64,000 nt of DNA. Origin: Tetrastigma voinierianum. Taxonomy: Eukaryota; Streptophyta; Magnoliopsida; Vitales; Vitaceae. Positions 1-10,800 of this stretch are shown one piece after another (within the stretch, counting starts at the first letter, position 1; each line of letters begins with the position of its first letter). The stretch covers positions 4,464,001 through 4,528,000 of the forward strand of contig JAEQBH010000287.1 of the NCBI GenBank assembly GCA_016808115.1, written 5' to 3'. The notes beneath the pieces are model-generated. The model was not told the origin of the DNA, did not search any database, and worked only from the letters and a program-made list of their open reading frames with translations. The translations under genes were made by a program, and so were the position numbers.

Positions 1-322
1 ACATTGGAGCTCAACATTTTTCACTTGAGCAACAAGGATAAGCCAGCAGAGGATGAGGAGCAGAAATCAAAAGAAGTCTGCCTGAGTGGCATAGGTGTAG
101 GAAAACACAGGTCTTTCAGCGTAGGAAGAATTAACAAGAACGAGTAGTTAATGAAGGATCAAGCGCATCGATCACCCTTCTGCATCGTCATCCCACCGGC
201 ACCACCGGAAAATGGGATGTTTAACACCCGAGTAGAAAATTTGAACTATTGCGACAAACCACTACAGCAAGGGCTTCTCCTCACAGACCCTCAGTGAAAT
301 CTCTTGGGTGTACATTTGGGGG
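1..322 (+). other. Unassigned left edge, possible 3' tail of a retroelement
   Basis: No protein domain is visible here. The segment ends in a G-rich stretch at about 313-325 (TTTGGGGGTGG) that looks like the polypurine tract placed just before the 3' LTR of many plant Ty3/gypsy elements, so I infer that this is the tail of an element whose body lies to the left of the window. The 60-codon frame at 249-431 has no recognisable content. Confidence 0.25.
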
Positions 323-905
323 TGGGTTCCTATTGGGTTCGCTCCAAATTTTGATGGAATTTTTGCTTTATATTATTTCAAGTTTTAAATTAGGATTTTC
401 ATTAATATCCTTTAATTTTCAAAATTTGTAAATTTCCTCATTTTCAAGCTTATCTTCTCATAATTTTTGGTCTTGTGTTGTTGCAGGTGTTCCAGTACTG
501 GGTGGAACAAATTTTTGCTTGGAATTTCCCGTGTTGCGAGATTTTCACAACTGCGAGAATTTGCAGTTGCGAATTTTTGCAGCCTCACGAATTCGTGGTC
601 TGGTGGCGTGTAGCCTTGTTCTGGCCCCCTGCGAAATTTGGCATTCACAGCACTGTTCATCGTCACCCACCTACAACTCTCCGTTTGCCTGCAACTCTTC
701 GTTTCACGCTCCTGCAATAAATTTTTTATTTTTTTTATAGCCATCTAGTTAATGGCCATTAAAGACCATTAATTACTCATGTCTTCTCACCTACCCCTCC
801 TCCCCTATATAAACCCTTTTGACCTTCATTTTTCATTTCATATTCCCCTACCAAGCTTCTAAAACTCCCATCTCCCTCTCAAATTTGCTATCCTTCAAGC
901 CCAAT
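323..905 (+). repeat. Probable LTR U3 with palindrome cluster and TATA box
   Basis: The segment follows a purine tract and has the layout of the better defined LTRs in this window. An AT-rich start is followed by a cluster of GCGAA/TTCGC words at about 533-650, including the 12 bp palindrome CACGAATTCGTG at 586-597, then a TATA box (CTATATAAA, 805-813) about 160 bp further on. A gag-like ATG lies 94 bp downstream of the TATA box. LTR boundaries and a partner LTR cannot be seen, so the call rests on layout only. Confidence 0.4.
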
Positions 906-906
906 A

Positions 907-1925
907 ATGGCGAAGACTCGTGGGGCTCATTCTTCCATTGCCAGTGCGACGCCCGAGTACTTCCCTGCGTCGCCACCATACGCCGGCTGCCACGTGCCCC
1001 TCGACCTCGCCGTTGCCTCACGCCCACGATTTGCGAGTCGGAATGGCTGGCTGTGCGATGGGAGCTCCTCACTCATGGCCCGCGAGAGGGAGATATCATG
1101 GGTTGGCTCCACTCAGCTGCAACTCCATAGCATCCTAGGCCAGACCAGAGGGCCCCACCGCCCAAGAGGGCCAAGACCTCGGGCCCAGGGGAGTCATCTA
1201 CTTCGAGACCCCGGACGCCACCTTCACCGCCTTATCGGGCGTGCCGACCGAGACCTATCCCTGTATCTGTGCTCGAGGTGACCTTTTTTTCCATTGCGGC
1301 CCCATCCGAGAATGTTGGTATCAGTGGGAGAGATCTACATGTGAAGAGGTTTACTCGATCTCCGGCATTTCTGCAGGCCGGGCTCGAGACTCCGTACTCC
1401 TCTTACGAGAGATACCATATGGAGCAGTTCGCTGGAAACCCGCGTCGATATTTTTATCCTTGGGGTAGTCATCGAGTTTTATCACGTGATGGCGTGCAGG
1501 CGAAGACCCGACTATCTTTGCTCTGCATTTTTCCATGGCGACCAGCCGGGGATACTGCAGACCTCTGACATCCACCGGTTGCTCTCCATCTTGATTGGTC
1601 CTACGCCCAGCCTTGTGACGATAGACGTGGCCGAATCCCTCGACTAGGAGATGGTCGACTTCTTTCCATGGGCGCTCTTGGTCGATCCTTAGCTGGAACC
1701 GGCGCCATTCTATACTGAATCAGGCTATCCTCATGCAACTCCAGAGTCACCAGGGCCTCCTTGCAGTTTCTCCTTATGTCCCGCCCACTCGGGCCTCGGC
1801 TATCCTCCCCGGCGGGATCGGCTCCTCTACCATCAGCCTGGGTCCCTTGGATGTGTTGGGGAGCTCTGCAGCCGGCCTCCCAGCCACTCCACAGCGGCAC
1901 CTCGGCTGTCGGAGCTAGGATGGTC
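907..1925 (+). pseudogene. Retroelement MAKTRGA-type ORF, broken
   Basis: The frame opens with MAKTRGAHSS and is rich in Ser, Pro and Arg. After a frame change the recognisable piece YERYHMEQFAGNPRRYFYP follows at about 1407-1465. I know this pair as the start and the first conserved block of a large ORF carried by abundant grapevine-type retroelements, usually annotated as hypothetical or gag-like. The function is not established; a structural role is inferred from position after the LTR. The remainder to about 1925 is spread over three frames with stops. The start is chosen because the ATG context gives the conserved N-terminus and lies just after the TATA box at 805-813. Confidence 0.55.
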
Positions 1926-2200
1926 TTCTCAAGCCGATTGAGGAGGTACCACTCCCTGCACTAACTTTCTGGTTCCGTTGCCGGGAGAGTTAGTGTTGGA
2001 AGTGATGTTCATACTATTGACTACAGTTTTTCTTGTACCACTTGCTTAGCAAAGCCCATTTTTGTATATTTAGAGGCTTCTTTGTTTTGCTTCTTTTGCA
2101 AAAGCGAAAATTTGTGAAATGCACCTATATATAATAATACAACTCTGTTTTCTACACTTTTGCATCTCATTTTGCCCACTTACTCTTTTGAGTAGTTTGC
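1926..2200 (+). other. Non-coding retroelement interior
   Basis: AT-rich sequence with no coding signal. From about 2100 it begins to resemble the reverse complement of 17450-17600 inside element N, so it is probably the beginning of the shared non-coding 3' part of that family. Confidence 0.35.
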
Positions 2201-3153
2201 CTTTCCTGTAAATTGAAAAGTTGAAGCACTGTATGCTACCATCAATGCTAGACTAGTTCCATGCTTAATCAGTTGAAGACCTTGGTAATTAACCCTTATC
2301 TTCCACCATTATCTAGCCACACACACAGTGCACATCAGTCTTAGTCAATAGGCTAAGCAGCTGCATACCCCCCTTTTTTACTTTGCAAAAGCCCGACCTT
2401 GCGGTAATGACTTGTAATAGGTTAAAGTTCCCCCGAAGAAGGCCCGATGTGTCTTCGAAAGAAGAAAAGAAAAAGAAAAGAGAATCTTGAAACCCGAGCA
2501 CGGTGCGAGGGGTATATGGCGAAAACCTTTAAAGCCTGGTGCCCTAAGCCAACTGGTTGGGAGCCACCGACCTAATGCTCGCTACATGGGTGGATAGGTG
2601 GAGTTTAGCGAGTTGTAGGTGCTGGATTCTCGAAATCATTCGAAGTCCGAGGTGAAACCTGTAGAGTTAGTGGTCGAAAGATCCTTTTGACTTGATGCCC
2701 TAAACCTTAGTTGGTTGGGAGTCATCGGTGGATCCCCATTACACGGACTTTGGTGAAGTTGAGTTTGACATTGCACCTGTTCTGATACAAGTGTAAAATA
2801 AGAGTTGAAGCGAATCTATTTAGGATGAATTGACAGTCTAGGCATTAATGATGGTTGGTTGGGGGAAAGCGACAGCAGCTTATTGGTAAAAATTGATCAC
2901 CTAAAAACACTTAGATTTTGGTGGAAGTTCAGGCTGATTTCCTTGGAATAGATACTGCCTTGAAACTTGTTCCTGTATGGCATTTATTCTCCCAAGTTGG
3001 TTTTTATGCAGAGTCCCAATTTGTCATACTGAGGGTAGGGCATTATTTAAACACACTTTTTGAACAGACAATCCCTTTTTGCAAAAACATAGCTTGCATG
3101 ATCTTCATAACTTTTATCATTCTTTGGGACTAGCAAATGTGTCGATTAAGGAG
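2200..3153 (+). repeat. Conserved non-coding 3' module of an Athila-like element
   Basis: This stretch matches the reverse complement of 16460-17450 in element N piece by piece. Shared landmarks are CTTCCACCATT near 2300, CAACTGGTTGGGAG near 2551, CGAAAGATCCTTTTGACTTG near 2676, a second GGTTGGGAGTCATCG near 2714, and CTTAGATTTTGGTGGAAGT near 2909. A shorter version is found at 62380-62500. A coding reading is unlikely because no frame is open. It runs directly into the LTR at 3154, so it is the 3' untranslated part of that element. Confidence 0.7.
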
Positions 3154-4517
3154 TAATTAGTACCCCGAATAGTCTTTATTTTGAGCCTTGTATAATGCGG
3201 GTTTAAGAACTTTTTGTGTACTAATCGACTTTAATAACTCAATTGATACATTGAGGTTCCCACTTTACTACTGATCACATTTTTGTAGCTATTTCTAGTA
3301 GTTTTGCAGGGCAAATACCTCATTTTCTTCAATCCGATTCAAACACGATGAACCCGAGCCGAATTAGAAGATGCATGATCAAACTAGAGGAAATCTGGGG
3401 CAAAAATGCTGAAGGAAGGAAGGATCAATGAAAATTGCAGGGTTGCGATATGTTGCGAAAATTCGCAACCTGCGAATTCGCAACCTGCAAATTTCGCAGG
3501 TTGCGAAATTTCGCAACACTTCTCACCTGCACCTACTGTTGATTGCTTTTTGACCCGCCTTTTTATGGTTTTATACAAGTTTGCCCTTGATGTAATTTTG
3601 GTTCCTTTATACATTTTTGTAATTTCCTTATACTGAACACCTATATAAGCTCAGTCTTGCTTGTAAATCAATAAACTTTCAGGCCATCAATCAATCAAGG
3701 AAATTGGGCACAAAGCTTCCTCTCCCTCGACTGGTTTTTGTGATTTTCTCTCCCTCTTCTTCATTTTCTTGCATTTTCTTGGTAGCCAAACACCCCTTAA
3801 TGATGACAAATTAAGTGATGCTCGGCTAAAACCCCCTCATCCTTGAAGAGCCCTTTGGGTGTTAGTTTTGAGAAGCGGTTCATGTTCTCATGCTTTTCAT
3901 GCATGCATTTATGGGTATTTAAGTTCTTGCATCTCACCTTAGGTTAGAATCTCATAGACCTACCCTCACCAACGTGTATTTGACAAGCTTTTTGGTTATA
4001 GTGGATGCTTACCTTTAGATCCACTGTCATCCAGTTAGTTGTCTCCTATTAGTTGCTGTAGGTTAGTTTTATGAGACGTGTATGCACTGTCAGGAATATT
4101 TATTCTTATTAAATGCTATATCTTAAGAAGGAACATTTTAAGGTTTAGGTTTTAAAGCTAAATGAAGATCCGGTTCGGGAAATGGCTATATGTCGCTGCT
4201 CCCCAGCCTTGAGAAAAGACCGGACATGTCGGTTAACTTAGAACCCTAAGCCTAGTGGCCGAGACTTCAAGGAATTCTCTTTTAATTTTACTTCAATTTA
4301 TTTCCAATTTTCAACCATTCGCCTGCTTGTTTCTGAGCCCTAAAATCAACGAGAAAACACCATTTCAATACCTTGCAACTCTTCTCTCATGAAGAAAACC
4401 CATCCCCGTGTTCGACTCTAGAGCCACTATATTGCAGTAGCTTTGCTACGTCAGTAGTAGGAATCCTAGGATATAAATTTTGTTGATTCCGAACACCTAC
4501 TTGGCATAAACGAATCA
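3154..4517 (+). repeat. LTR, family N, copy 1
   Basis: The LTR reads from TAATTAGTACCCC to GGCATAAACGAATCA. The same start and end motifs bound the LTRs at 15168-16459 and 19519-20794 (minus strand) and 39261-40665. It holds a palindrome cluster at 3444-3517, with the perfect 18 bp palindrome GTTGCGAAATTTCGCAAC at 3500-3517, and a TATA box (CTATATAAGC) near 3641. Length is 1364 bp. It is the 3' LTR of an element whose interior is to the left. No target duplication can be tested because the 5' end is not in the window. Confidence 0.75.
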
Positions 4518-4817
4518 GGCATACTCAAGACCAGTTCCATTATTAGAAAATCAGAATACTTCCCCTCCCAAACTGCTATGATGACCTTAATGAAAATAAA
4601 TCACCCGATAAAAGGGAAAATTTTTCTGATTGAATCAATTTATCATCAAATTCAAGCCATAAAGTTCATAAAATCTCGAAATAACTCAACTGAAAAATAA
4701 AAAATCCAATCAGACGAAGAGGAGGAAAAATGAACCGAATCATACCTTACTCTTCTCAATTCTCTTAATTGCAACTCGATTCCCAAGCCTTATCAGTGGG
4801 TTAAGTTAGAAGAAGAT
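4518..4817 (-). other. Low-repeat segment, possible host leader exon and intron
   Basis: This 300 bp does not match any other part of the window. Read on the minus strand it contains a splice-donor-like AAG|GTATGATTCGG near 4745 and a pyrimidine-rich stretch ending TTTTTCAG near 4690, about 50-60 bp apart, which is short for a plant intron. It could be a 5' leader of a host gene interrupted by the LTR on its left, or chance. No protein match is recognised. Confidence 0.2.
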
Positions 4818-5090
4818 GAATAGGTGTATTGGATTAAGACTTTTAACGACTTTTATATATAATTTTTTAAGTGGGTTTGATAGATTTTTAAAGACTTTTG
4901 TAGAGTTTGTAAATATATGAATAACAACTTTTATTTTAAAATACTTTTATAGACTTTGATATACTTTTGTAGGGATTGATAGATTTTTATAGGTTTTTAT
5001 AAATATTGATAGACTTTTATAAACTTTAAATAACTAGAATAAATTCATATTTTTAATGAAAATAAATAAAAGTAAAATATAATAATTTTG
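4818..5090 (-). repeat. Harbinger-type end with iterated subterminal motif
   Basis: The segment starts at GGTGTATTGGATTAAGAC and then repeats variants of GACTTTTATAGA about ten times. Plant PIF/Harbinger ends commonly begin with a GGGTGTTGGATT-like sequence and carry such subterminal repeats, thought to be transposase binding sites. It lies beyond the C-terminus of the transposase remnant next door, where the element end should be. A matching opposite terminus was not found, and the TTA-type target duplication is not clear. Confidence 0.5.
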
Positions 5091-5159
5091 TTCAACAAAA
5101 TTACTAAAGTTATTTAAAATAATGTTTCCCAAATTACAAAAAAAAACTAATATTCATTA

Positions 5160-5870
5160 TTCTCCATATGCTCGATCAACATTGCTCCATATATAAGTAG
5201 GTATACCAACTCTTCATTTATTAACAATATCTCTTTGTTGCTGCTGGGTATATACATTTTCAAAAGTCTTGTTATTGATTTGTTAGTGCATATGAAGACG
5301 TTGAAATTTTGCTATCATTTTCTAATGAAAATTCATCTGAACAACACTCATTTCGAATAAAGTTGTGCAATCTTGCACAAGCTAACACCAACTCTGCTTG
5401 TGTGTTATATGGAAATGGAGGAGTTGTTTTGAAAATTGTAAACCGTGACTTAAGTACTCCAAATACTATCTCAAATGTATTCCTTAAAGAAGCATGTCGT
5501 AGATTGAATAACTCATTTGCATTTTCAAGATGACGATCTTCGCTATGAAAATCTTGAAAATGATAGCGAACATCTTGAAAAGAAGCAAAAAATTAGGTCG
5601 ATTTGGAAATCCACAATCCACAAAAAATATTTACCGAAAAAATAATAGAAAATAAATAGTAAATATTTAGAAATGCATTAAATTTGTAAAAAAAAAAATA
5701 GCATAACAACCAGGTACTAAAAATAATAACTTGTGGCATTTTAAGTTCAATGTTCCTTGATAAAGAATTGTTTAACACTTTTGAATAGTGTGCAAATCAT
5801 TCCCACCCATTAAGTACATAAATGAATTCAAAATCAAAGTTATAAGGAACCAACCTTTTTTAAAGAAAGA
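5160..5870 (-). pseudogene. PIF/Harbinger transposase (DDE nuclease), C-terminal half
   Basis: Reading the minus strand from 5870, the translation gives FDFEFIYVLNGWE, HYSKVLNNSLSRN, MPQ, then QDVRYHFQDF, ENANELFNLRHASLRN, FGVLKSRFTIFKTTPPFPYN and VLACARLHNFIRNEC. These are consecutive blocks of the plant Harbinger DDE transposase, including the LRHASLRN and FG.LK.RF core, in the usual order, ending near the expected tail (QQQRDIVNK, then TYIWSNVDRAYGE). Stops (for example at about 5590) and an AT-rich gap at 5600-5710 break it. The upstream half is missing because element A is inserted at 5884. The protein would cut and rejoin element ends in the nucleus. Confidence 0.8.
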
Positions 5871-5884
5871 AAGCTAAATAAGAT

Positions 5885-6507
5885 TGATAGTGCCTGAAAA
5901 GCAGCCCACAAGCCCAAAACATAGGCCAAGGGAACAGGCTGGCATCCTCCATGGGGCCGGCAGAGAAGCCTCACCGGGGAACTCGACCCATAACGATGTC
6001 TTGGTTCCCCCCAAGGCTTGGGCCCAGGGTCGAAACTAAGCCTAGTGGGTCGAATTGGTGACGACGGTAATCCGTTGACCGCCGTATGAGCCGTAAGAAA
6101 GGAAAGCACTCCATATTCGTGACCCGCTATCAATTAAGGAAAGAAGGATCCCCCATGATTACGACCTTCTAATTATCATCTAAATATTCGGTTAGAGATA
6201 AGGAAGAAAAGATCCCTTACCCAATGGGGAGGATGCCGTATCACCATCCAATAAGGAAAGTCATTGTGATCATCCATTATAAATATCGAGCAATCCCACC
6301 AACAAAGATGCAAAATATAATACCTGTAGGTTGAATTCTTGCCGTAAGAAAGAAAGAAATTGACTTAGGCATCGGAAGCCGGCATACACACTGTGGGATC
6401 ATCCCCTTGGTGCGGAGTTGTAGGTTATATGAGTGACCCGGTCAAGCCCGGATCGCCTGGCAGCTCTATAGGCTCCGACCAATGCTCGATAGAAAAAGCA
6501 CCCATCG
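5885..6507 (+). repeat. 5' LTR of element A
   Basis: About 623 bp, matching 22133-22763 throughout. Shared landmarks are AGAGAAGCCTCACCGGG, CATAACGATGTC, CAATGGGGAGGATGCCGTAT and CAATCCCACCAA. A TATA-like TTATAAATATCGAGC near 6278 is probably the promoter. The pair has diverged clearly, mainly by small insertions and deletions, so the insertion is not recent. The interior just after it (TGGCGATGG near 6562, GGGGACACAAG near 6609) may hold the primer site, but I cannot assign the tRNA. Confidence 0.8.
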
Positions 6508-6633
6508 GTTTAGGCGTCATGTTAGAGCGATTGTTCCTTTACAAATAAAGCGATTTCTCGGTGGCGATGGTATCGACTCCAAAAACTGGCGGGAGTCAAG
6601 CTAATCCTGGGGACACAAGACCAACGGGGCGGT

Positions 6634-8000
6634 GTGGTAAACAGTTGGGAGGCGCTAAGACTCTCCCATCTTTACCGCAGCAATGAGATGGAGGCTCTCC
6701 GTCTCATCAATCAGCGCCTGTTGAGGGAGTTGGCGGAACTCAACAGACAGGTGCGGCGACCACATGGTGGACAACAGGCCCATGGAGGTTGCGATACCAC
6801 ACCACAGGAGGAACAACAACACCTCGGCGCGCGGGAATGATGACGGAAGAGGAAAATAAGCGGACTAGGCGTGGTCCCTGACATACCTTCGAGGAACGAT
6901 CAAAGCGAAGGCAGCGGCAGAACAATGGGGTGAAGGTTACTTTTCATCGAGAGGAAAAACGATCTTGGGAGGCAGTGGTTCAGATGTAGCCAGAGCTTCG
7001 GCCACATGAAAGAGTGTTTACACGACTTAAGAGTTCGAGCCTCCGACTCGTAGCGATTAGTCTGCAGCAAACGGAATCCTTTGTTTACCGGTCGGTATTT
7101 TCTCTTTTTCCAACAAAGTTCAGAATGCCGCAAATCAAAGCTTTCGTTGGAATGAAGGACCCCGTAAACCACCTCAACACCTACAAGAACCAGATGGAGC
7201 TGCATGGATACCAAGACCCCGTGAGATGTAGAGCCTTTGCCCATACTTTTAAAGGCTCGACCTTGGCATGGTTCAATAGGCTCTTGCTAGCCTCAGTCTC
7301 GTCTTTCAAGGAACTCTCCATTGCTTTCGTGTCCTACTTCGCCGAACTGGAGCGTCTTGGAAACCAGCTACCACCGCTATTTACATGTGAGCCTTGAAAA
7401 CTTGAGGTCACATCGAGGTTGACTCGGAGTCACTAGGGTGGACCTTAGGTGCGAAAAATTAGCCATCATCGCCTTTATGGCTAGGGCTGAGCATACAATC
7501 AAAGACTTAATGTTCTCCATCTTGAAGAACCCTCGAGTGGCTTTTGAGGTGCTTACCAAAGCGAAGAAAAGTACATCAATGAGGAAGCCCTTATGTTTAA
7601 GTTGGGGAAGCTCTTACCTTGAGAAAAGCAAGGATGAAAAAGGGACGAAGCCACTGAAAAGCGAAGAGACGAGAGATAGATCCCTATGGAGAGGCGGGGA
7701 AGGCAGTCGATCTCAGAGAAGAGGCGAGGTAGCGTCAGAGGACCACAGGTCCTGGCCCGGCTACTGGCCGCGGTATCCACCATAGCAGTTCACCCCCCTG
7801 ACGGCCTCGGTATCTGAAGTCATTACGAGGTACAACATGAGAAGTTTTTAAGATGTCCATCTCTCAAATGACGGACCAGCCCAAAGAAACGCAGCCAAAT
7901 GTTGCGACTTCCATAGAGATCACGGACATCAGGACGGATAATTTGTATTCAATTGAAAAGAAATCGAATTCACGATCCAGATGTGGACATTTCCTTTGAT
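6634..8000 (+). pseudogene. gag: Element A gag (capsid and zinc knuckle), broken
   Basis: The N-terminal piece at 6634-6840 reads MEALRLINQRLLRELAELNR, a short leucine-rich helix typical of these gag proteins. The capsid-like retrotransposon gag core is at 7120-7397 in another frame: MPQIKAFVGMKDPVNHLNTY, MELHGYQDPVRCRAFAHTF, LAWFNRL and SFKELSIAFV. It continues at 7438-7600 (KLAIIAFMARA, DLMFSILKNP). An Arg/Ser-rich linker and a decayed zinc knuckle (CDFHRDHGHQDG, near 7899) follow. Gag packages the element RNA in cytoplasmic particles. At least three frame changes separate the parts, so no functional protein is expected. Confidence 0.8.
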
Positions 8001-8110
8001 GAGTGGCTCGAAGATCGGGCAAGGGCACCTTCCCCACCACCTAATCAGTCGACCTATGCTCAGCATCAGCAACCTCTAGGAGAGATCAATGGATTCTGGG
8101 GTTCGCGGAG

Positions 8111-8680
8111 GTGAGTCAGTTCGGCCGGAAGGTCCACCTCGTAGCCCCAGTTAGGGAGGCGATAGAAGGTGCGAGTGCGTGTCAAGCTCCATGGTTAGAT
8201 ACCACCATAACCTTTACAGACGCTGACTTGGAAGGCTGCCAACACCCCCATGATGATCTGCTGGTAATAAGGGTCGTCGTAGCCAATAAAACAGTCCACA
8301 GGGTCCTAATCGACAATGGGTGCTCGGCCGACATCATCTTCGCATCGACATTTGACAAAATGGGCATTGGAAGAGAGAAGTTGGGCAAATTAGCGCCCAC
8401 TTAAGGGATTCTCGATTACTACCCTAGGGTCGATTACAATTGGTGCTAACTCTAGAGACCCCCATGCCGGGGCGACAACGACTGACAAAATTCCTCATCT
8501 TGGAGGCCCGTTGGCGTCTGACATGTTCTTAGGTAAGGCCTTTCCTCGATGCCATAAAGGCCATCCCTCTTGCCTATCATATGGTCATCAAATTTCCTAC
8601 GAGAAAATGGGGTAGGAAGGCTGGAGACAATGAATGGCAGGAGTGCTACTTGGCGTCGTGGGCGAAAGCGAGTTGACGGC
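8111..8680 (+). pseudogene. Element A aspartic protease, broken
   Basis: The frame at 8111-8404 contains ITFTDADLEGCQHPHDDLLV, VVANKTVHRVLIDNGCSADI and FASTFDKMGIG. This is the pepsin-like retroviral protease region of Tat elements, with the catalytic Asp in IDNG (the family usually has DNGSS; here Cys replaces the first Ser). Beyond a stop at 8402, traces such as GVRKAGDNEW-like residues near 8610-8640 suggest the protease C-terminal part. The enzyme would cleave the Gag-Pol precursor. Confidence 0.75.
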
Positions 8681-8864
8681 GTCACGCGGACAGGCTTGTG
8701 AAGATGGGTGGGCCTTTCGGCGACACCCTGAAGAGCGTGACCGGTGCAACTGATGACCCGGTCGAAACACCTTGCCTACATTTGATCCAAGCTCACCAAA
8801 GATGTCAGAGACCCTCTCATCCACTTCTTAAAACAGAATATGGAAGTACTCGCTTGGAAGTAAG

Positions 8865-9540
8865 AGGACATGGCAGGAATTAACCCTGCAGTCATCACCC
8901 ACAAACTAAATGTCAGCCCCTCCTTCAAACTTGTCAAACAGAAAAGAAGAAGCTTTGCCCCAGAGAGACAAAAAGCGGAAAACAAAGAGGTCATCAAACT
9001 CCTCGAGCTTAGAGTTATCAGGAAGTAGATTACCGTTGGTACGGCTAACGTGGTTCTGCGTCAAAAGGCAAATGTGAATACGCGGCCCTACGCGTGGCAT
9101 TATTGGCGTCAATCGAGCACACTTAAGGCAGGTTTTCCCCTACCTCAGATCGACCTTATAGTAGATGCCACCTCTGGCCACGAGCTCTTTAGCTTCATGG
9201 ACGCTTTCTTGGGCTACAACTAGATCAGGATGGATCCCAGCGACCAGGAGAAGACCTCCTTCATGACCGGACATGGGACGTATTGCTATCAGGTGATGCC
9301 TTTTGGGTTGAAAAACACAGGAGCCACTTATTAGAGGCTAGTAAACAAGATGTTTCAGAAACAGATTGGCACATCCATGGAGGTGTATATAGACGACATG
9401 CTAGGGAAGTCAAATCAAGCGGGGCTCCGTCATTATGCGTAGGCGTTCCGAGGTCTGAGAAGGACTACGAGATGAAGTTAAACCCCGACAGTGTGCTTCC
9501 AGGAATCTCTGCTGAGAGAAGTTCTTGGTTTTCATAGTCA
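8865..9540 (+). pseudogene. Element A reverse transcriptase, broken
   Basis: Consecutive RT blocks are readable with stops between them: ITHKLNVSPSFKLVKQKRR, SFAPERQK, FPLPQIDLIVDATSGHELF, SFMDAFLGYN, MDPSDQEKTSFMTGHGTYCY, QVMPFGLKNTGATY and LVNKMFQKQIGTSMEVYIDD. The active-site motif YIDDM at about 9385-9399 is intact and the first catalytic Asp is in SFMDAF. The region between 9010 and 9130 (normally the variable primer-grip side) is badly scrambled. The enzyme copies element RNA into DNA. Confidence 0.85.
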
Positions 9541-9639
9541 ACAGCCGCGGAATAGAGGCCAATCTGAACAAGCGAAGCCGTGCTCGACATGTGATCGCCC
9601 TCGGGCAGTGAGTTTGCTTTGTTCGGAGAATAGGCGCTG

Positions 9640-9990
9640 AGTCGTTTGTGTCGAGGATCAAGTGACAGGGTATCAGCCCTTCTTTCAAATTATGAAGAAG
9701 GCCTTCCAATGGGATGCCCATTGTGAGGCGTTCATAGAAAACCTAGCAGGCTCCCCACAATGCAGTAAGCTCCTTTGAGGAGAACCCTCGCGCTCTATAG
9801 CGGATTTTAGGTTCTCGACTAGTGCCACTGGTTAGAAGGCAGGAATGAGAACATAGCAATTGGTCTATTATTGTAGCCGAGCTCTGAGAGGAGTAGAGGA
9901 AAGGTACCCGAAGATGGAAAAGCTCATTCTAGCATTTGGTGATCTTGGCTAAAAGCCTTGAGTCGCACTTCGAGAAACCCTTTTCTTAAT
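9640..9990 (+). pseudogene. Element A RNase H domain, broken
   Basis: After the RT, blocks of the connection and RNase H domain are visible: GYQPFFQIMKKAFQWDAHCE near 9671-9730, then SIADFRFSTSATG near 9798, QLVYYCSRALRGVEERYPK near 9859-9915 and MEKLILAF. These follow RT in all Ty3/gypsy pol genes. The frame changes at least three times and the C-terminal part (9990-10140) is hardly readable. Confidence 0.75.
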
Positions 9991-10229
9991 TCAATAGAAC
10001 ACTCGATGAAGCAAATATTATAAACTAGAAACCTTTGGAAGGCGGGTGAAATGGGCCATAGAAGTGACGAGTTCGAAGTAAGTCTGAGACCAAACGGTGA
10101 TCAAAGGAAAATTTTAGCAGATTTCATCATGTAATTCACCTCGGCATAGCGCTGAAACCGCCATTTCGCATCAGGCCTCCATACGGAGGTTGTCCATAGT
10201 CATTTGCCAATGCCACGGAAGTGGAAGCG

Positions 10230-10800
10230 GGGCTTGATTTTGACCTCCTCGGATGGGATCGACGTGGAATGTGCCCTCAAATTTGGATTCTAGGCCTCCA
10301 ACAATGAAGCCGAATATGAAGCTGTCATTGCTTGACTAAACCTCGCCCACTATATGGAGGCTGATCAACTGGAGGTATGCAGCGATTCCCAATTGGTGGT
10401 GAAACAGATAGAGGACAACTACGAAGTGAAAGCCGAAAAGATGATCCATTATCTAAAAAAGGTACGCGAGTTGCTAAAAAAATTCATACGAGTCCAGATC
10501 AGACACATCCCAAGGGTGGAGAATTCACGGGCGGACGCCTTAACTAAGCTAGCAACAATGCTGCAAGAAGATTTTGACAGATGGGTTTCGTTCGAGCACC
10601 TCATGGAACCTTCAGTAGACGTCAACAGCAACAAGGCCCTTCTAATAATTATCGCGTCGAGTTGGATGGATCCCATATGGGACTACCTATTGAATTGGAT
10701 ATTGCCAATCGATCCGAAGGAAGCATCTAAACTAAGAGCAAGGTCAGCTAGATTCGCTCTTTGCGGGGACCGCTATAAGCGGGGCTTTCGCACCTCCTTA
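10230..10800 (+). pseudogene. Element A second (archaeal-type) RNase H
   Basis: Blocks ILTSSDGIDVECALKFGF and ASNNEAEYEAVIA lead into an open frame of 151 codons (10354-10809) with MEADQLEVCSDSQLVVKQI, FIRVQIRHIPRVENSRADAL and KEASKLRARSARFALCGDR. This is the RVT_3-like RNase H that Tat elements carry after their own RNase H. The catalytic acidic residues in SNNEAEYEA, CSDSQL and SRADAL are kept. It is the longest intact reading frame of element A. Two stops remain upstream. The domain is thought to help remove the RNA strand during copying. Confidence 0.8.

Noticed and set aside
525..660. Palindromic cluster as a CRISPR-like array or MITE
   Set aside because: The words are too short and irregular for an array, the setting is a plant LTR, and no terminal inverted repeats with a target duplication flank the cluster.
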